Part shown: positions 31,983-41,678 of the stretch, piece after piece
Layout of the letters: the number at the start of each line of letters is the position of its first letter
Position numbering within the stretch: position 1 is the stretch's first letter
Assembly: GCF_001642475.1 (NCBI RefSeq)
Contig: NW_019173991.1
Span: 124,001 to 188,000 of the forward strand
DNA length: 64,000 nt
From: Fonsecaea monophora
Taxonomy: Eukaryota; Ascomycota; Eurotiomycetes; Chaetothyriales; Herpotrichiellaceae
Reading direction: 5' to 3'
Position numbers and translations under genes: made by a program
The notes under the pieces: generated by a model
Seen by the model: the letters and a program-made list of their open reading frames with translations, nothing else
Databases searched by the model: none
Told to the model about the DNA's origin: nothing

Positions 31983-33189
31983 ATGAGTGGTAAGGGAATT
32001 TGTGTGAGCTACGCTGAGCATTCGTGTGCTAACAAGCTATAAAAGACCAAGGAGCTGGTGGCCACCAGCAAAATCTCCCCTATCGCCCTCCTCCTCCTGC
32101 GACATCTCAGCCCGCCCAGATTCCCCTGAGCAGGTATTCTTCTTTAGCTAACTGGGCTGGAGGCGCTCCGAATCCTCACCACCAGCCGCCGCCTCCTCCT
32201 GCGATACCTCAGCCGCCTCCTCCTGCGACACCTCAGCCGCCGCCGTCGCCGTCGCCGCCTCCTCCTGCGATACCTCAGCTCGCCCAGAGCCATGGGGTCC
32301 CCCAGAGTAGCGGTTCTTCTTTAGCTAACTGGGCTGGAAGCGCTCCGAATCTTCAGCACCAGCCGCCGCCGCCGCCTCCTCTTCAGGCCACAGAGCCCGC
32401 GAGTAGCAGCAATCAAGCACTACCACACGGTGAACCATCTTCTTCGAATCCAAATTCGGCTCCTGCTCCCTCCCGCCGTGGTCCCGTCCGCCGTGGTCCC
32501 GTCCGCCGTGGTCCCGTCCGCCCTGGTCCGGCCGACGCTGGTCCTTCCCGCCTTGGTCCGGCGGATGAAGCTGATCCTTCCCGCCTTGATCCCTCCTCAG
32601 CTGGCTCTGGTGTCTATCCTAATTTAGCGCACCGAAAGATTAGAGTCGGCATTGCAAGGTGCGTGCCATGCAGAACAAGTAAAAGAAGGTGTTTCCGAGG
32701 GCAACCCTGTTTCCAGTGCAAATCACGTGACATTGAGTGTGTTTGGGATAAGGAGGTTGCGCCTACGGGATCGTCTACTCCCATGCCATGTAAGCTTTTC
32801 CTTTAGTGACGATGTCAGTATGTACTGACCAGCGGCAGACCCTTGCAAGCGGTGCGACGCAAGAATAATACACTGTAACCGCGGTAAGCCCAGCTGCTTG
32901 ACTTGCGAGCAGGCAAATGAACAGTGCGTATACGACCGGTCGGTGGTGTCAAAGACGCCGGCTCATCCAAGAAAGGGCAACCGCAGAAGTACGTTTTTTT
33001 TCTTAGTTGACCCCCTATGCCTGCATTCTCCAAAGATGCTGGCTACTGACCTTTCAAACAGTACCTTGCGATAACTGTACAATGAACAGTAAAAGAACAT
33101 GCGACGAACAAGACCCCTGCTATTTCTGTCGGATCTATAATCAACAATGCACATACAACGGCACTATTAGGAATCATAACATAACTTGA
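31983..33189 (+). CDS. Protein with three tandem Zn2Cys6 clusters and a Pro-rich N-terminus
   Basis: The model is join(31983..31989, 32046..32789, 32839..32988, 33062..33189), 342 residues, with introns of 56, 49 and 73 bp, all in phase 1. Residues 1-200 are Pro/Ser/Ala-rich, with a repeated SSLANWAG block and RRGPV repeats. Three complete fungal-type binuclear zinc clusters follow: C208/C211/C218/C224/C227/C234 (C-x2-C-x6-C-x5-C-x2-C-x6-C), C253/C256/C263/C270/C273/C280 (third gap x6), and C303/C306/C314/C320/C323/C330 (second gap x7). Clusters 2 and 3 each start two residues after an intron. The protein ends 12 residues after the last Cys, so there is no coiled-coil dimeriser and no fungal regulatory middle domain. 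DNA or RNA binding is inferred from the clusters. Canonical Zn2Cys6 regulators carry one cluster. Confidence 0.75.
32135..32372 (+). repeat. Direct repeat inside the Pro-rich region (two copies)
   Basis: Two copies of roughly 60 bp lie at about 32135-32200 and 32312-32372. They share a perfect core TTCTTTAGCTAACTGGGCTG, then GCGCTCCGAAT and CACCAGCCGCCG with few mismatches. They encode SSLANWAG-(G/S)-APN-x-x-HQPPPP. The intervening DNA is built of CCTCCTCCTGCGA(T/C)A units encoding PPPPA-(T/I)-PQ. Confidence 0.85.
32473..32597 (+). repeat. 15 bp minisatellite, coding
   Basis: Three perfect copies of CCGCCGTGGTCCCGT (32473-32517) are followed by decayed copies to about 32597. The length of 15 bp keeps the frame, giving R-R-G-P-V repeats that fade into RLGPADE/RLDPS. 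It suggests rapid length change in the N-terminal region of the triple-Zn-cluster protein. Confidence 0.85.
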
Positions 33190-35178
33190 TCTTGCTCTCA
33201 AACGCCAGACATAAGGAGCTTCGCGGAGCTGTTCTCTGTAACACGGCGGGTCAAGGGAGTTGCGGAGGTTGGATGGAGCCTCGAGTCGGAGGGGCAGACA
33301 TTGGGGGACTGAACATTTTGCAGTAACGCGAACGCGAGGCGAGGTAAGTATTAGGTTGAACGAACACTCTTGATGGGGAAGGGATGCCGGAAGAATGGAC
33401 CTTGTCATTAATGGGTAGAGGTGCGAGGGCCTCACACCTCTGCCCAGATGTGGCCGGGACGAATCAGACCAATGAAGGGGAATCAGCCGACGACGGAGCG
33501 GGTCCATTCATTGGTTCTCATTGGTAAACCCCGGCTCTATGTCGGAGCTAACCCGTTTTAGAACTGTACAGGTGTGCGAGCACGCGAGGTATTATATGTA
33601 CCCTCATACCAAGAAGTCGAACCGTCCTCCCTCGCGACTCGAGACGTGATTATGGCCCTGACCCTGTCCCTGTCCCCAGATGCCCCGACAGGCCTCGTAG
33701 CAGATCGATTACCCCGTCACCTCCACTCATCTGACGTCGCAGTTGTCAGATCTCGCTGTTTCTACTTCCTACCATGGCAGAAAGCGCTGTTCTGAACGAG
33801 CATGCAGCAATGACAAAACACCATGTTATGTTTCCAGACAAACCCCGAACATACTACGCCACGGAGCTTTTTCGTCGACATTGGAGTGTTGCCACATGGG
33901 CCAGATCGTGATCCCGTCTTTTTGCAGCGGACAGGCCGGGTTGAAAGACGCCACAGCCGAGTGTAGCGCTCACTAATGATCTGGTAATAACTCGCCGATA
34001 GATTCCCCCCCCCCCGGGGGGGGGGGTTTGCCAACTCCGAGAATCTCGTGTGCATGGCGACCGCAAGGAGACATCTAGACGGGGGATGGAACTCGCGGTC
34101 GCAGTCTTGCGTGGGCCAAGGTCTAGTGAATAACTCTGCTCCGAGTCTCCATGACGAGAAATGAACATTGTAATAGCTTGCCTGTCGGTGGATCATGGCT
34201 CCATGACTGACTGGGAAGCGCGTTCGGCCTTTGACCCGATAGTGCCCAGTAAATATCAAATAACAACTAATAGATGCATCAAGTTCCAATCGTCGATACG
34301 TTGGATGAGGCAAGAAAGCCCCCCTCATGTCAGGAAGACGATGGGAAGGAATTAGATCGGGCTCGGTCTCGCATGTCGTGGATGCGCATAGCCTTCTAAC
34401 ACCCAAACTCGCAACGCAGTCATTCACTGGTTATCGAGCTTTTGAGTTCCCACTCGTCGGTACCCGGGAGCGGGAATGTCAAGATCATGGTCCTGGTCCT
34501 CAGATAGTCTATGCAGATGAAAAGGATGAAAGCGTTCCCTCGTCGGACTGCCTCACTCTGGTCGGTAGCCTGACGATCTAGGAGTCGTTTTAGATCACAC
34601 GATAAACCCAGTAGCGAAGTAGTGAGAGTTCTTGGATGGGCAGGTATTGAGAACACGACATGTTGAGCTCGGGACTCGTTATACATATCTTGATGTTTAG
34701 GGTGTTATCCAGTCACGAAATGGGATAGAGGAACTACACCTTCTGGAAATCAACAACTCAAATTTGTCCACTTTGTCCAAACCTACCACATGCCGTAGTC
34801 AAGAAAGCAAGGCCTAAAGGCCCTTCAAGTCCCCATCCGGAGTGTGCCGCCTTCCAAGGACAGCTATGCCGCCACCAAACGTTCATGATGCGACACCGAA
34901 ATTGTCGATACTCTTTCGATGGCAAGCTCACGGGTTGTCACACAGATGTTGCTGAAGTCTGTCTGAGGCGAAGCCACGGCCCCTCTGCATCACATCAGTA
35001 AACATAGATAATGGTAGGGTAGAGAAGCTGGAAAATGGCGGAAAATGGCCTCAATTTCAGGGTTGTTCTCATCCTTCGTTTTTATGTACATAGTTTTTCC
35101 GAGTTTTGTTTCCACGCCCCCTTGGGAAACACGGATGTTGAGTTCGACTCCATACTTCAAGTACCCTGAGCGTCCAAA
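33190..35178. other. Gene-poor spacer, no gene recognised
   Basis: About 2 kb lie between the triple-Zn-cluster gene and QCR9. Open frames are short, overlapping and without motifs. It contains the C11G11 palindrome. I see no transposase or other element remnants. Confidence 0.55.
34005..34026. repeat. Perfect C11G11 palindrome
   Basis: Eleven C are followed directly by eleven G, a 22 bp self-complementary run that could form a loop-free hairpin or G-quadruplex-like structure. It could also mark a sequencing or assembly problem. Confidence 0.9.
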
Positions 35179-35613
35179 CTACTCCTCGTCCTCTTCTTCA
35201 GCTTGTTGTATGTATCGGTGTTTGATGTCTTTCCATTGCCGCTGTGTCCAGTCAGAATCTGCGATTCGAGGAGGTCAAGGGTATCGAGAACGTACACCTT
35301 TGTTCCAATTGTCCCATATAGAGTTTGTTACACCCTCAAATGCCCTGCGAAGTTCATCAGCTTCGACATATCAATATTCGCGTGAGAGGCGCTCTCACAG
35401 CTCGAACGTGAAGGCGCCAAGGAAGATGGTCGTCAGCCAGGTGGCGTTTTTCCGCATCAGGCCACTGTGAAGGAGTGAGCAGGAGCAGAGATGAGGTTGT
35501 AGGATAGGAGATCGTACTTGAAGATGCCGCTAGAAATTTGAGACTGCGAGCGTCAGCCAGAGTTTAAACAGTGCCGGAAATTCCAAGAAGCGGCAACTCA
35601 CCACAGCAGGCAT
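35179..35613 (-). CDS. QCR9: Cytochrome bc1 complex subunit 9 (QCR9), five tiny exons
   Basis: This is the small single-span subunit of respiratory complex III that packs near cytochrome c1 and the Rieske protein. The model is complement(join(35179..35241, 35296..35344, 35399..35464, 35518..35543, 35602..35613)), 71 residues. The introns are 54, 54, 53 and 58 bp and all have GT..AG ends. After splicing the protein has a short N-terminus, the segment GLMRKNATWLTTIFLGAFTF (membrane span), then VTNSIWDNWNKG-RQWKDIK and an acidic end EEEDEE. This is the family plan: F-x-R-N before the span, then W-D-x-x-N-x-G-[KR]-x-W-K-D, and an acidic tail. The start exon (12 bases) and the second exon (26 bases) are the least certain parts. 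The large plus-strand frame over the same bases is a shadow. Confidence 0.88.
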
Positions 35614-35848
35614 CTTGCACGAGTAGCTGTTTTCTTAAAGCTTGGAATTGTCAACGAGGGTAACGCGAGGCCAGTTCTTCAGCAACTCGGAGTCGATTGT
35701 GAACAGGTCCTTCATGAGAGCTTGCGACAAAGAGCTCAAAGGCCAAGGCAGGTGACCCGAATGGCAAGTAAGCCGATGAATGTCTTGGCATACTTGGCAT
35801 GGTTGACTACCAGAGGAATACTGCGTATTACTAAACTACCCACCACCA

Positions 35849-35937
35849 CCCAGGGGGTGACAGAATTCTGTCCCCACTATTAGGGTATTCTGCCGGGAAT
35901 TCCTGCCTCATTGGGGACGGAATTCTGTCATCCCCCA
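35849..35937. mobile_element. Miniature inverted-repeat element abutting the transposon
   Basis: The left end CCCAGGGGGTGACAGAATTC is followed by about 35 bp, then an inverted end (35913-35937: GGGGACGGAATTCTGTCA then TCCCCC). Both ends match the terminal repeats of the adjoining full-size element apart from a C/T change and one inserted base. The piece is about 89 bp and non-coding. It could be a MITE mobilised by the same transposase, or a deleted copy into or beside which the larger one inserted. Confidence 0.7.
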
Positions 35938-35977
35938 CCCAGGGGGTGACAGAATTCCGTCCCCACCCATTTTTAGC
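35938..35977 (+). repeat. Left terminal inverted repeat
   Basis: It begins CCCAGGGGGTGACAGAATTC and ends CCCATTTTTAGC, and pairs with the right end at 37419-37459. The only difference is one fewer G in the G-run. Confidence 0.9.
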
Positions 35978-36027
35978 GCAGCGAACTTTATGCAACGCCA
36001 ACAAACCTACCTTTTTACCACCCACCA

Positions 36028-37373
36028 ATGCCACCACAAACGCGCTCAACTTATCGCCATAGCACTCCTGATCGTGGATTAAACACAGGAGATTACGATA
36101 CTGTCAAAAAAACGCGATTTTTCGAGGCTTGGGATGCAAGGCAACCAGGACAAAGCCTGCGGAGTATTACGCAGGCACACAGGATCGATAAAAAGACCGG
36201 TAGTAATTGGCTACAACAACGCCTCGAGATTGGTAGTCCTGCCTATCGAAGGACTCGTCCGCAGTCACAGATTCTAGGCAGGCCATCGAAGATAGAAAAA
36301 AGGCAGATCCAAACGCTCCTCTCGCCGTCAAAGAACCCCTACCGAAACGATCCCTACGAGGCACAAATCGCCTACTTTGACCTCCGCGTTTCAGCCCGCC
36401 AACTAAGAAGACGACTTACTCAGTTAACTAAGAACGCTCAGCTTTATAAGGCAGTCTACTACAAGGACGAACTCAGTAAAGAAACTGAGAAAACACGCGT
36501 CGAATACGGTAAAAGACACGCAGGAAAGACCGTTGAAAACTTCTGGCAATGGGTCTATTTCACAGACGAATTCCACTTTGATCCTACCTCGCAACGAGCG
36601 CCTCGAGTCCTTCGCGAGACAGGAGCACGCTATAATCAAGAGAATATCGTTCCGCGAGCGCCTAAGAAAGGAATAGTCCTTCACGCCGCAGGCTGGGTCA
36701 ATTGGCACGCGAAATGTCCAGAGTTACTCTTCTGGCATGACAGAACGCGGAAGGCCTAGAAGGCGAGGTAGAACAAGAGGTAAAGGAGGCAGTAAAAGAG
36801 ACAATTCTACCACGGCCGCAGAGACCTCGTCGTCGGCCAACAACTGAGTCGGAACAGGAGTTTCAAGAACGCCTTCGCCATTATGAACAGGAGGTTGAAG
36901 AGTGGGAAACTAAGTACAATCTACAGCCAATTCTACAGCCAAAGGGTAACTCAATTACCCAGCGTTACTATTCCGAACATCTCCTGCAAGTCTATATCGA
37001 TGCGATTAGGCATATGCGCACTATTCACAATCACGATTTCCTCCTCGTCGAGGACGGCGATCCCTCTCACGGAATGAAGAAAAGAGGCCTCGCACAGCGT
37101 AAACGAGAGGCATTCGCTATAGAAAACCTTATTCACCCTGCCTCTTCGCCTGATTTAAACCCATCTGAGGCCGCCTGGAATATCTGGAAGCAGAGAATGA
37201 GGTCTGTTCCTGGCGTAACTAGAATGTCTATAGAACAACTAAAGCAGAAAGGTAACGAGGTCTGGCGTGAAATCTCGCTCGAGGAGATACGAGACAGGAT
37301 TTGCGATATGCCAGAGAGATGCGAACTACTAGTAAAAACAGGTGGTAAACGCATAAAGGGTAGAAAATGGTGA
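36028..37373 (+). pseudogene. Tc1/mariner-type transposase, broken by one frameshift
   Basis: The transposase cuts and pastes the element through its inverted ends. Frame 1 runs from the ATG at 36028 to a stop at 36759 (243 residues). A second frame, open from 36741 to 37373 (210 residues), continues the protein. They overlap by about 19 bases near FWHD, so one small indel or programmed slip would rejoin them. Frame 1 has an N-terminal helix-turn-helix region (SLRSITQAHRIDKKTGSNWL) with GRPSK after it, and the first catalytic Asp in VYFTDEFHFD. Frame 2 has an Arg/Pro-rich linker, the second Asp in FLLVEDGDPSHG and the third acidic site in SSPDLNPSEAAWN, with about 37 residues between the second Asp and the last Glu. 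No base composition typical of RIP is obvious. Confidence 0.85.
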
Positions 37374-37418
37374 TTCCTTCAGATACAATGGCGAGGGTAG
37401 TTACATTGGCTAGGTGGT

Positions 37419-37459
37419 GCTAAAAATGGGTGGGGACGGAATTCTGTCACCCCCCTGGG
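37419..37459 (-). repeat. Right terminal inverted repeat
   Basis: This is the inverted copy of the left end: GCTAAAAATGGG at its inner side and CACCCCCCTGGG at its outer side, with one extra base in the C-run. Confidence 0.9.
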
Positions 37460-38365
37460 TCACCACATGGGTGCCACGTACCTATCTCATTGTGCACATA
37501 CACAAGTAGAGTATTATTATATAGATTGCTGTCAACTTGTGCCCTGCAAGTGCATGTGCCTTTGAAATCGCTTGTCACTTGATACAATCTCTAATTTGTC
37601 GCCTTTTCAGGTACTCATCGTCACACAAAAACCATACGTGCTGGGTTGACTGATCGATGATGTTGAAAGCTTTGGATGATGTCCTCGATATCGGCACCTT
37701 CTCTTTTGAAAAATATCACTGTTTGAGAAATGAAAACTTATGGAAGCTGGAATGGAAGACAAGGTAACAGTGTGGTGCATTTACAGAGCCTGGCTTCATT
37801 CGACGCCAAACATACATCTCGCATTCGGTGACAGAGGATTGGGTTGTCGCGATCGTCTTCGCAAGATCCTTTAATACCGCCTGGATCCCTATTCTGCATA
37901 CCTACCTCGCACTGTTGTGTGCCCCGACCGCTGCCTTGGATAGGGAGGTAGGTATAGATATATATATATATAAAAGGCGTTAGTGAATGTCTGCCGCTCT
38001 CATATAAGCATGTGGCGTACCTCGGTGTCGAGGATGTGTTGATGCGGACAAAAAGAACTGCCTGGATATGGCGGAAATAATATGTATGTACATACGCACC
38101 GGGTGCGAGGGGTTCGCTTGGAGATCCACCGGACGCAGCCGTCGATTCACTTTCATGTTCCCCTCTGCTGCCGCGAGGTCCACAAAAGCCACCGAAATTA
38201 TCCGCAGCGCATTTCTTTCGCTGTCCGAACGGTCTAGTTCAGGAAGCCTTCGGCTGCTTGTACGTGGAACCTTTGGAGAGGTCAGCAATCTCGCCATGTT
38301 GACGCCCACCTGATCGCGTACAAGCCGCCACACCACGCTTTCCGCGGCTAGCTCTGCCTTCCACG
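37460..38365. other. Intergenic, no gene recognised
   Basis: About 900 bp lie between the transposon and PYM. It holds a short TA alternating stretch near 37957. No gene was seen. Confidence 0.6.
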
Positions 38366-39040
38366 ATGTCGAATCCACCTTCTGGCACGCCTCGGGCCAG
38401 CAAATCCGGCATAGAGACCTCTGCAGATGGTGCCTCCTACATTCCGTCTTCGACAAGGGCAGATGGTTCGACCAGAAAAGAGATCAGAGTGAGGCCGGGA
38501 TATAGACCGCCAGAAGACGTCGAGACCTACAAGAATAGGAGTGCCGAAGCATGGAAGAACAGAGGTCAAGCCGGCGTCCCGGGAGCAGAGACGGTGACTG
38601 CGACTAAGAGTGAGGTTTCCACAATGGGCAAGAATGCAAAACGCAGGGAGGCGGCGCGGAAGAAAGCAGCCGCGGGAGTGTCAGCAGAGGATGCAGAAGA
38701 TGGACTTTCTTCAGCTATGCAAAAGACTGAGATCTCAGAGAGAGATAAGCACAAGGAGAACTGGGACGATCCTGCAAAGCTGGCAACTAGTGAGGTATTG
38801 GCGGCCGACGCTGAGATGGAACAACAGAAGAAGATTCGCAATCAACTGAAAAAGTTACGCGCAGTCCGCGAACTGAGAGAAAAGCGGGCGGCTGGCGAGA
38901 AGCTGTCGCACGACCAGGTCATGAAGATTGGAAAAGAAGGCGAGCTGCTGCGGGATCTCAAGAAATTGGGCTACGACGGTCCGGAATTGCAGGCACTCAC
39001 AGCTGATTCTGGAAACGAAGTCGCCGTTCCACCAACTTGA
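38366..39040 (+). CDS. PYM (partner of Y14-Mago, WIBG family) homologue
   Basis: PYM binds the Mago-Y14 dimer and the ribosome and strips exon junction complexes from translated mRNA. This is a single exon of 224 residues. The N-terminal Mago-binding motif is clear: SYIPSSTRADGSTRKEIRVR followed by PGYRPPEDVETYKNR, at about 24-59. The rest is charged, with Lys/Arg/Glu helices and a C-terminal helix-rich region (KKIRNQLKKLRAVRELREKR, then VMKIGKEGELLRDLKKLGYD), the usual end of fungal and animal PYM proteins. The length matches the family (about 200). Its presence implies a Mago/Y14-based junction complex in this organism, consistent with the intron-rich gene models around it. Confidence 0.93.
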   Translation: MSNPPSGTPRASKSGIETSADGASYIPSSTRADGSTRKEIRVRPGYRPPEDVETYKNRSAEAWKNRGQAGVPGAETVTATKSEVSTMGKNAKRREAARKKAAAGVSAEDAEDGLSSAMQKTEISERDKHKENWDDPAKLATSEVLAADAEMEQQKKIRNQLKKLRAVRELREKRAAGEKLSHDQVMKIGKEGELLRDLKKLGYDGPELQALTADSGNEVAVPPT

Positions 39041-39644
39041 TCGATTGACTGGATAATATGCCCGCTAATTTATCCTCTGTCGACGGATCTCTGAAGTCCA
39101 CGCTGATCTCAAGGTGAAGAAATGAGACTAGACCACAACGATCATCGCATCTATCTACGATCTCGTACTCGCCAAACATCTAAAGGCTTTTGCAGTCGCC
39201 ACAGCCGTCGTATGATGTGGGAAAGAGGTGGAGGGTAACGGAGGGTCATCATGACTCAGGACTGGGAGAAACTTGCGCGCTGTGTACAGCCCCAGGCGTC
39301 ACGCTGGATGAGTTGTGGCGGCGCCAGCAGCATATCTGGGGACACGATGTTGATGCCGTGATTTCGGGTCGTCGGGAAGCTGCTCCAAAAGAGCACTTGC
39401 CATACTACGCCTTGCGAACACTTGTATGTGGGCACTCGGTACATGGTGGGCATTGAGCGCGGAAGTGGGGGTAGTTTTATGGCAACTGAGCCGAGATGGC
39501 CCAGCATCATCACGCCAAAAGTTTGGTAGAGTTGATTTCAATTGCACGTCGACGCCCACATCAATTTGCTTGCCTGCCTCCAACTCCCCTCTAGCTCTAT
39601 CAAGCACCCTTCCGCATGCACCGCTCGGTGTGTATCCACTGGAT
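39041..39644. other. Intergenic / HEM14 leader
   Basis: About 600 bp. The HEM14 frame stays open upstream of the chosen ATG to about 39426, but that stretch lacks presequence character and is more likely leader. No other gene was seen. Confidence 0.5.
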
Positions 39645-41678
39645 ATGCGCGTGGGTGTCTGTAATGCTCCCTACTCAAATGCCGTAAAATACGCCTTCCA
39701 GCGACAAGGGCAGCCACTACTGCGCCTTCGCACGTTTCATTCATCCGCCAGCCATGGCTTGGTCAGGATACCCCAATCCGATGGTCAAGATGTTCTTCCT
39801 CCCCCAAATCCGCATGCCCGAGAGCTAGCCATTCTGGGTGGAGGGTTCACGGGCCTCGCTACAGCCTTCCACTTGAGCAACCAGCTTCCCAATGCAAAAA
39901 TTACAATACTTGAGAAGAATGACAGGTTAGGCGGATGGGTTGATTCAGAGGTGGTTCCAGTGGACAAGGGGGAAGTCCTTTTTGAATGGGGTCCACGAAC
40001 ATTAAGAGCTGGGTTGGGACCTGCGCCCCTTGCTATGCTTGAGCTGGTAAGCCCAATTGTGAAGAATCCTCAGTCCTTGTCGCTAAGGTGGGGTTTCTAG
40101 CTTGCACAACTTCACATAGGTAAAGACCTCGTCGCGATATCAAAGTCTAGCCCGGCTGCGCTCAACCGCTACATCTACTATCCCGATCACCTCGTTCGCT
40201 TGCCTGTCTTGTCAAAACACACTTCACTCTTGGAGTTGCTCCGGGTTCTGAATGCGGTACTTACCGAACCGCTATACGAAGGAATTCTGAAATGTTTCAG
40301 AGAGCCGTGGGTGGCTCCCCGGGATGAAGATGTGAAGGACGAATCTGTTGGAGATTTCGTATCGCGACGGTTTGCCAGGGAAATCGCAGATAACTTACTT
40401 TCGGCTGTATGTCATGGGATTTTCGCTGGCGACATCTACAAGCTTAGCGCCAGGACTTTGCTGCCGCAATTGTGGCACCTTGAGACCCGTGACCGAGAAA
40501 GAACGCCTGGGGTCCTTCTGGAAATCTTGTCCAACATGGTGAACCGTGTTACTCTCACGCCTGTCAATGTTGCTCTGCATGTGCACCGGCAGATTCTCGC
40601 GCTCCAGTCCCGAGAGACTTATTTCAAAAGAGTGCCTAACTTGGACAGCTTCGCTGAAGTAAGTGTTTATACGTTTCGGCGAGGTTTGGGCCAGATAACC
40701 TCTGCGTTGGAACAAGAGCTTAGCAAGAACAAGAACATCACCATCTTGCGCTCGGCGGAAGTCAAGGATGTCGAATTCAACGACAGCAAGAATCAAGTGT
40801 CGGTCACGCAAATGCCAGCTGGAACCACCTCAAACTATGATTATGTGGTTTCCACGCTGGGTCCTCGAACACTGAAACAGTTTCTCACCAGCGGCGCTCA
40901 AGCGTCGGGCTCAACGCTGGATCCCAAGGTCGCAAATGCCTGTGAACACAGCGACTGCTCCGTCAATGTCATGGTTATCAATCTCTACTACAACAATCCA
41001 GACTTGCTGCCGCCCTCACTGAGAGGTTTTGGCTATCTCATTCCGCGCTCCGTGCCACTCGAACAGAATCCTGAACGAGCACTGGGCGTCTTATTTAGCT
41101 CCGAAACATCGGGTCGGTCTGATGCAGCTGCCTCTCCTGCTGATGGCTCTTACTTTGAGTCTATTGACAGCGACCCCGGCAGCCCACTGGATCCGGATCC
41201 ACCACATGGTGAATCAGGCCCTGTCTTGCAGGACACCGCACCAGGCACGAAGCTGACGGTCATGATGGGTGGACATTGGTGGAGTGAATGGGCACCAAGC
41301 GACCTTCCTACTGAACAACAAGCAATCGAAATGGCGCAGACTCTATTGAGAAGACACCTCAACATCAAGGAATCTCCGGCCGTGGCCAAAGCGCGGCTCA
41401 ATCGCAACTGTATACCACAGTATCCTGTTGGCTATGCTCAGGACATGGCCACCATTCATGAAGCAATAATGTCCACCTTCCACGGACGGCTAAAACTCGC
41501 AGGTCCATGGTGGCGAGGCGCTCCGGGAATGAGTGACTGCGTCCTTTCTGCTCGCGAATCAGCTTGGGCGATTCGCGATAAAGAGGACGAATACACAGGG
41601 GTACAGGGGTACAGGCACGAGGCATGGGCCAGGACTCATGTCCCCACCAAAACAACCTCTACTGAGCGCATGGAGTGA
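39645..41678 (+). CDS. HEM14: Protoporphyrinogen oxidase, mitochondrial
   Basis: This FAD enzyme of the inner mitochondrial membrane oxidises protoporphyrinogen IX to protoporphyrin IX, the step before ferrochelatase. The model is join(39645..40046, 40101..41678), 659 residues, with a 54 bp intron from GTAAGC to TTTCTAG. The acceptor at 40098-40100 gives the in-frame continuation MLELLAQLHIGKDL, while a later TAG at 40117-40119 would break the frame. The N-terminus is Arg/Ser-rich (presequence, start at the ATG at 39645). The FAD dinucleotide motif ILGGGFTGLATAF is at about 63-75, with an acidic residue ending strand 2 and DRLGGW after it. NRYIYYPDHLVRLP and the C-terminal GPWWRGAPGMSDCVLSAR match the family. 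It is somewhat longer than yeast Hem14 because of a Ser/Pro/Asp-rich insert near the C-terminal third. Confidence 0.95.

Larger units (their letters stand above)
35938..37459 (+). mobile_element. Tc1/mariner-type DNA transposon, about 1.5 kb, frameshifted
   Basis: The element is bounded by inverted repeats of 40 bp (left) and 41 bp (right) that are identical apart from one extra G, and it contains one transposase gene in two frames. The near identity of the ends suggests a fairly recent insertion. No clear target-site duplication is visible: the left side abuts the miniature element, and the right side reads on into TCACCACATG. The exact outer limits are therefore uncertain by several bases. 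Confidence 0.88.

Noticed and set aside
33762..34427. Minus-strand 221-codon frame across the C11G11 run
   Set aside because: It is translated straight through the homopolymer palindrome and is rich in Arg, Cys and His. No domain is visible, and it is likely a chance frame.
35045..35470. Plus-strand 141-codon frame
   Set aside because: It covers QCR9 on the opposite strand. The minus-strand spliced model gives a recognisable respiratory subunit, the plus frame nothing.
40101..40119. Later TAG acceptor (40117-40119) for the HEM14 intron
   Set aside because: It breaks the frame. The acceptor at 40098-40100 keeps it and adds the LAQLHIGKDL segment expected in the family.
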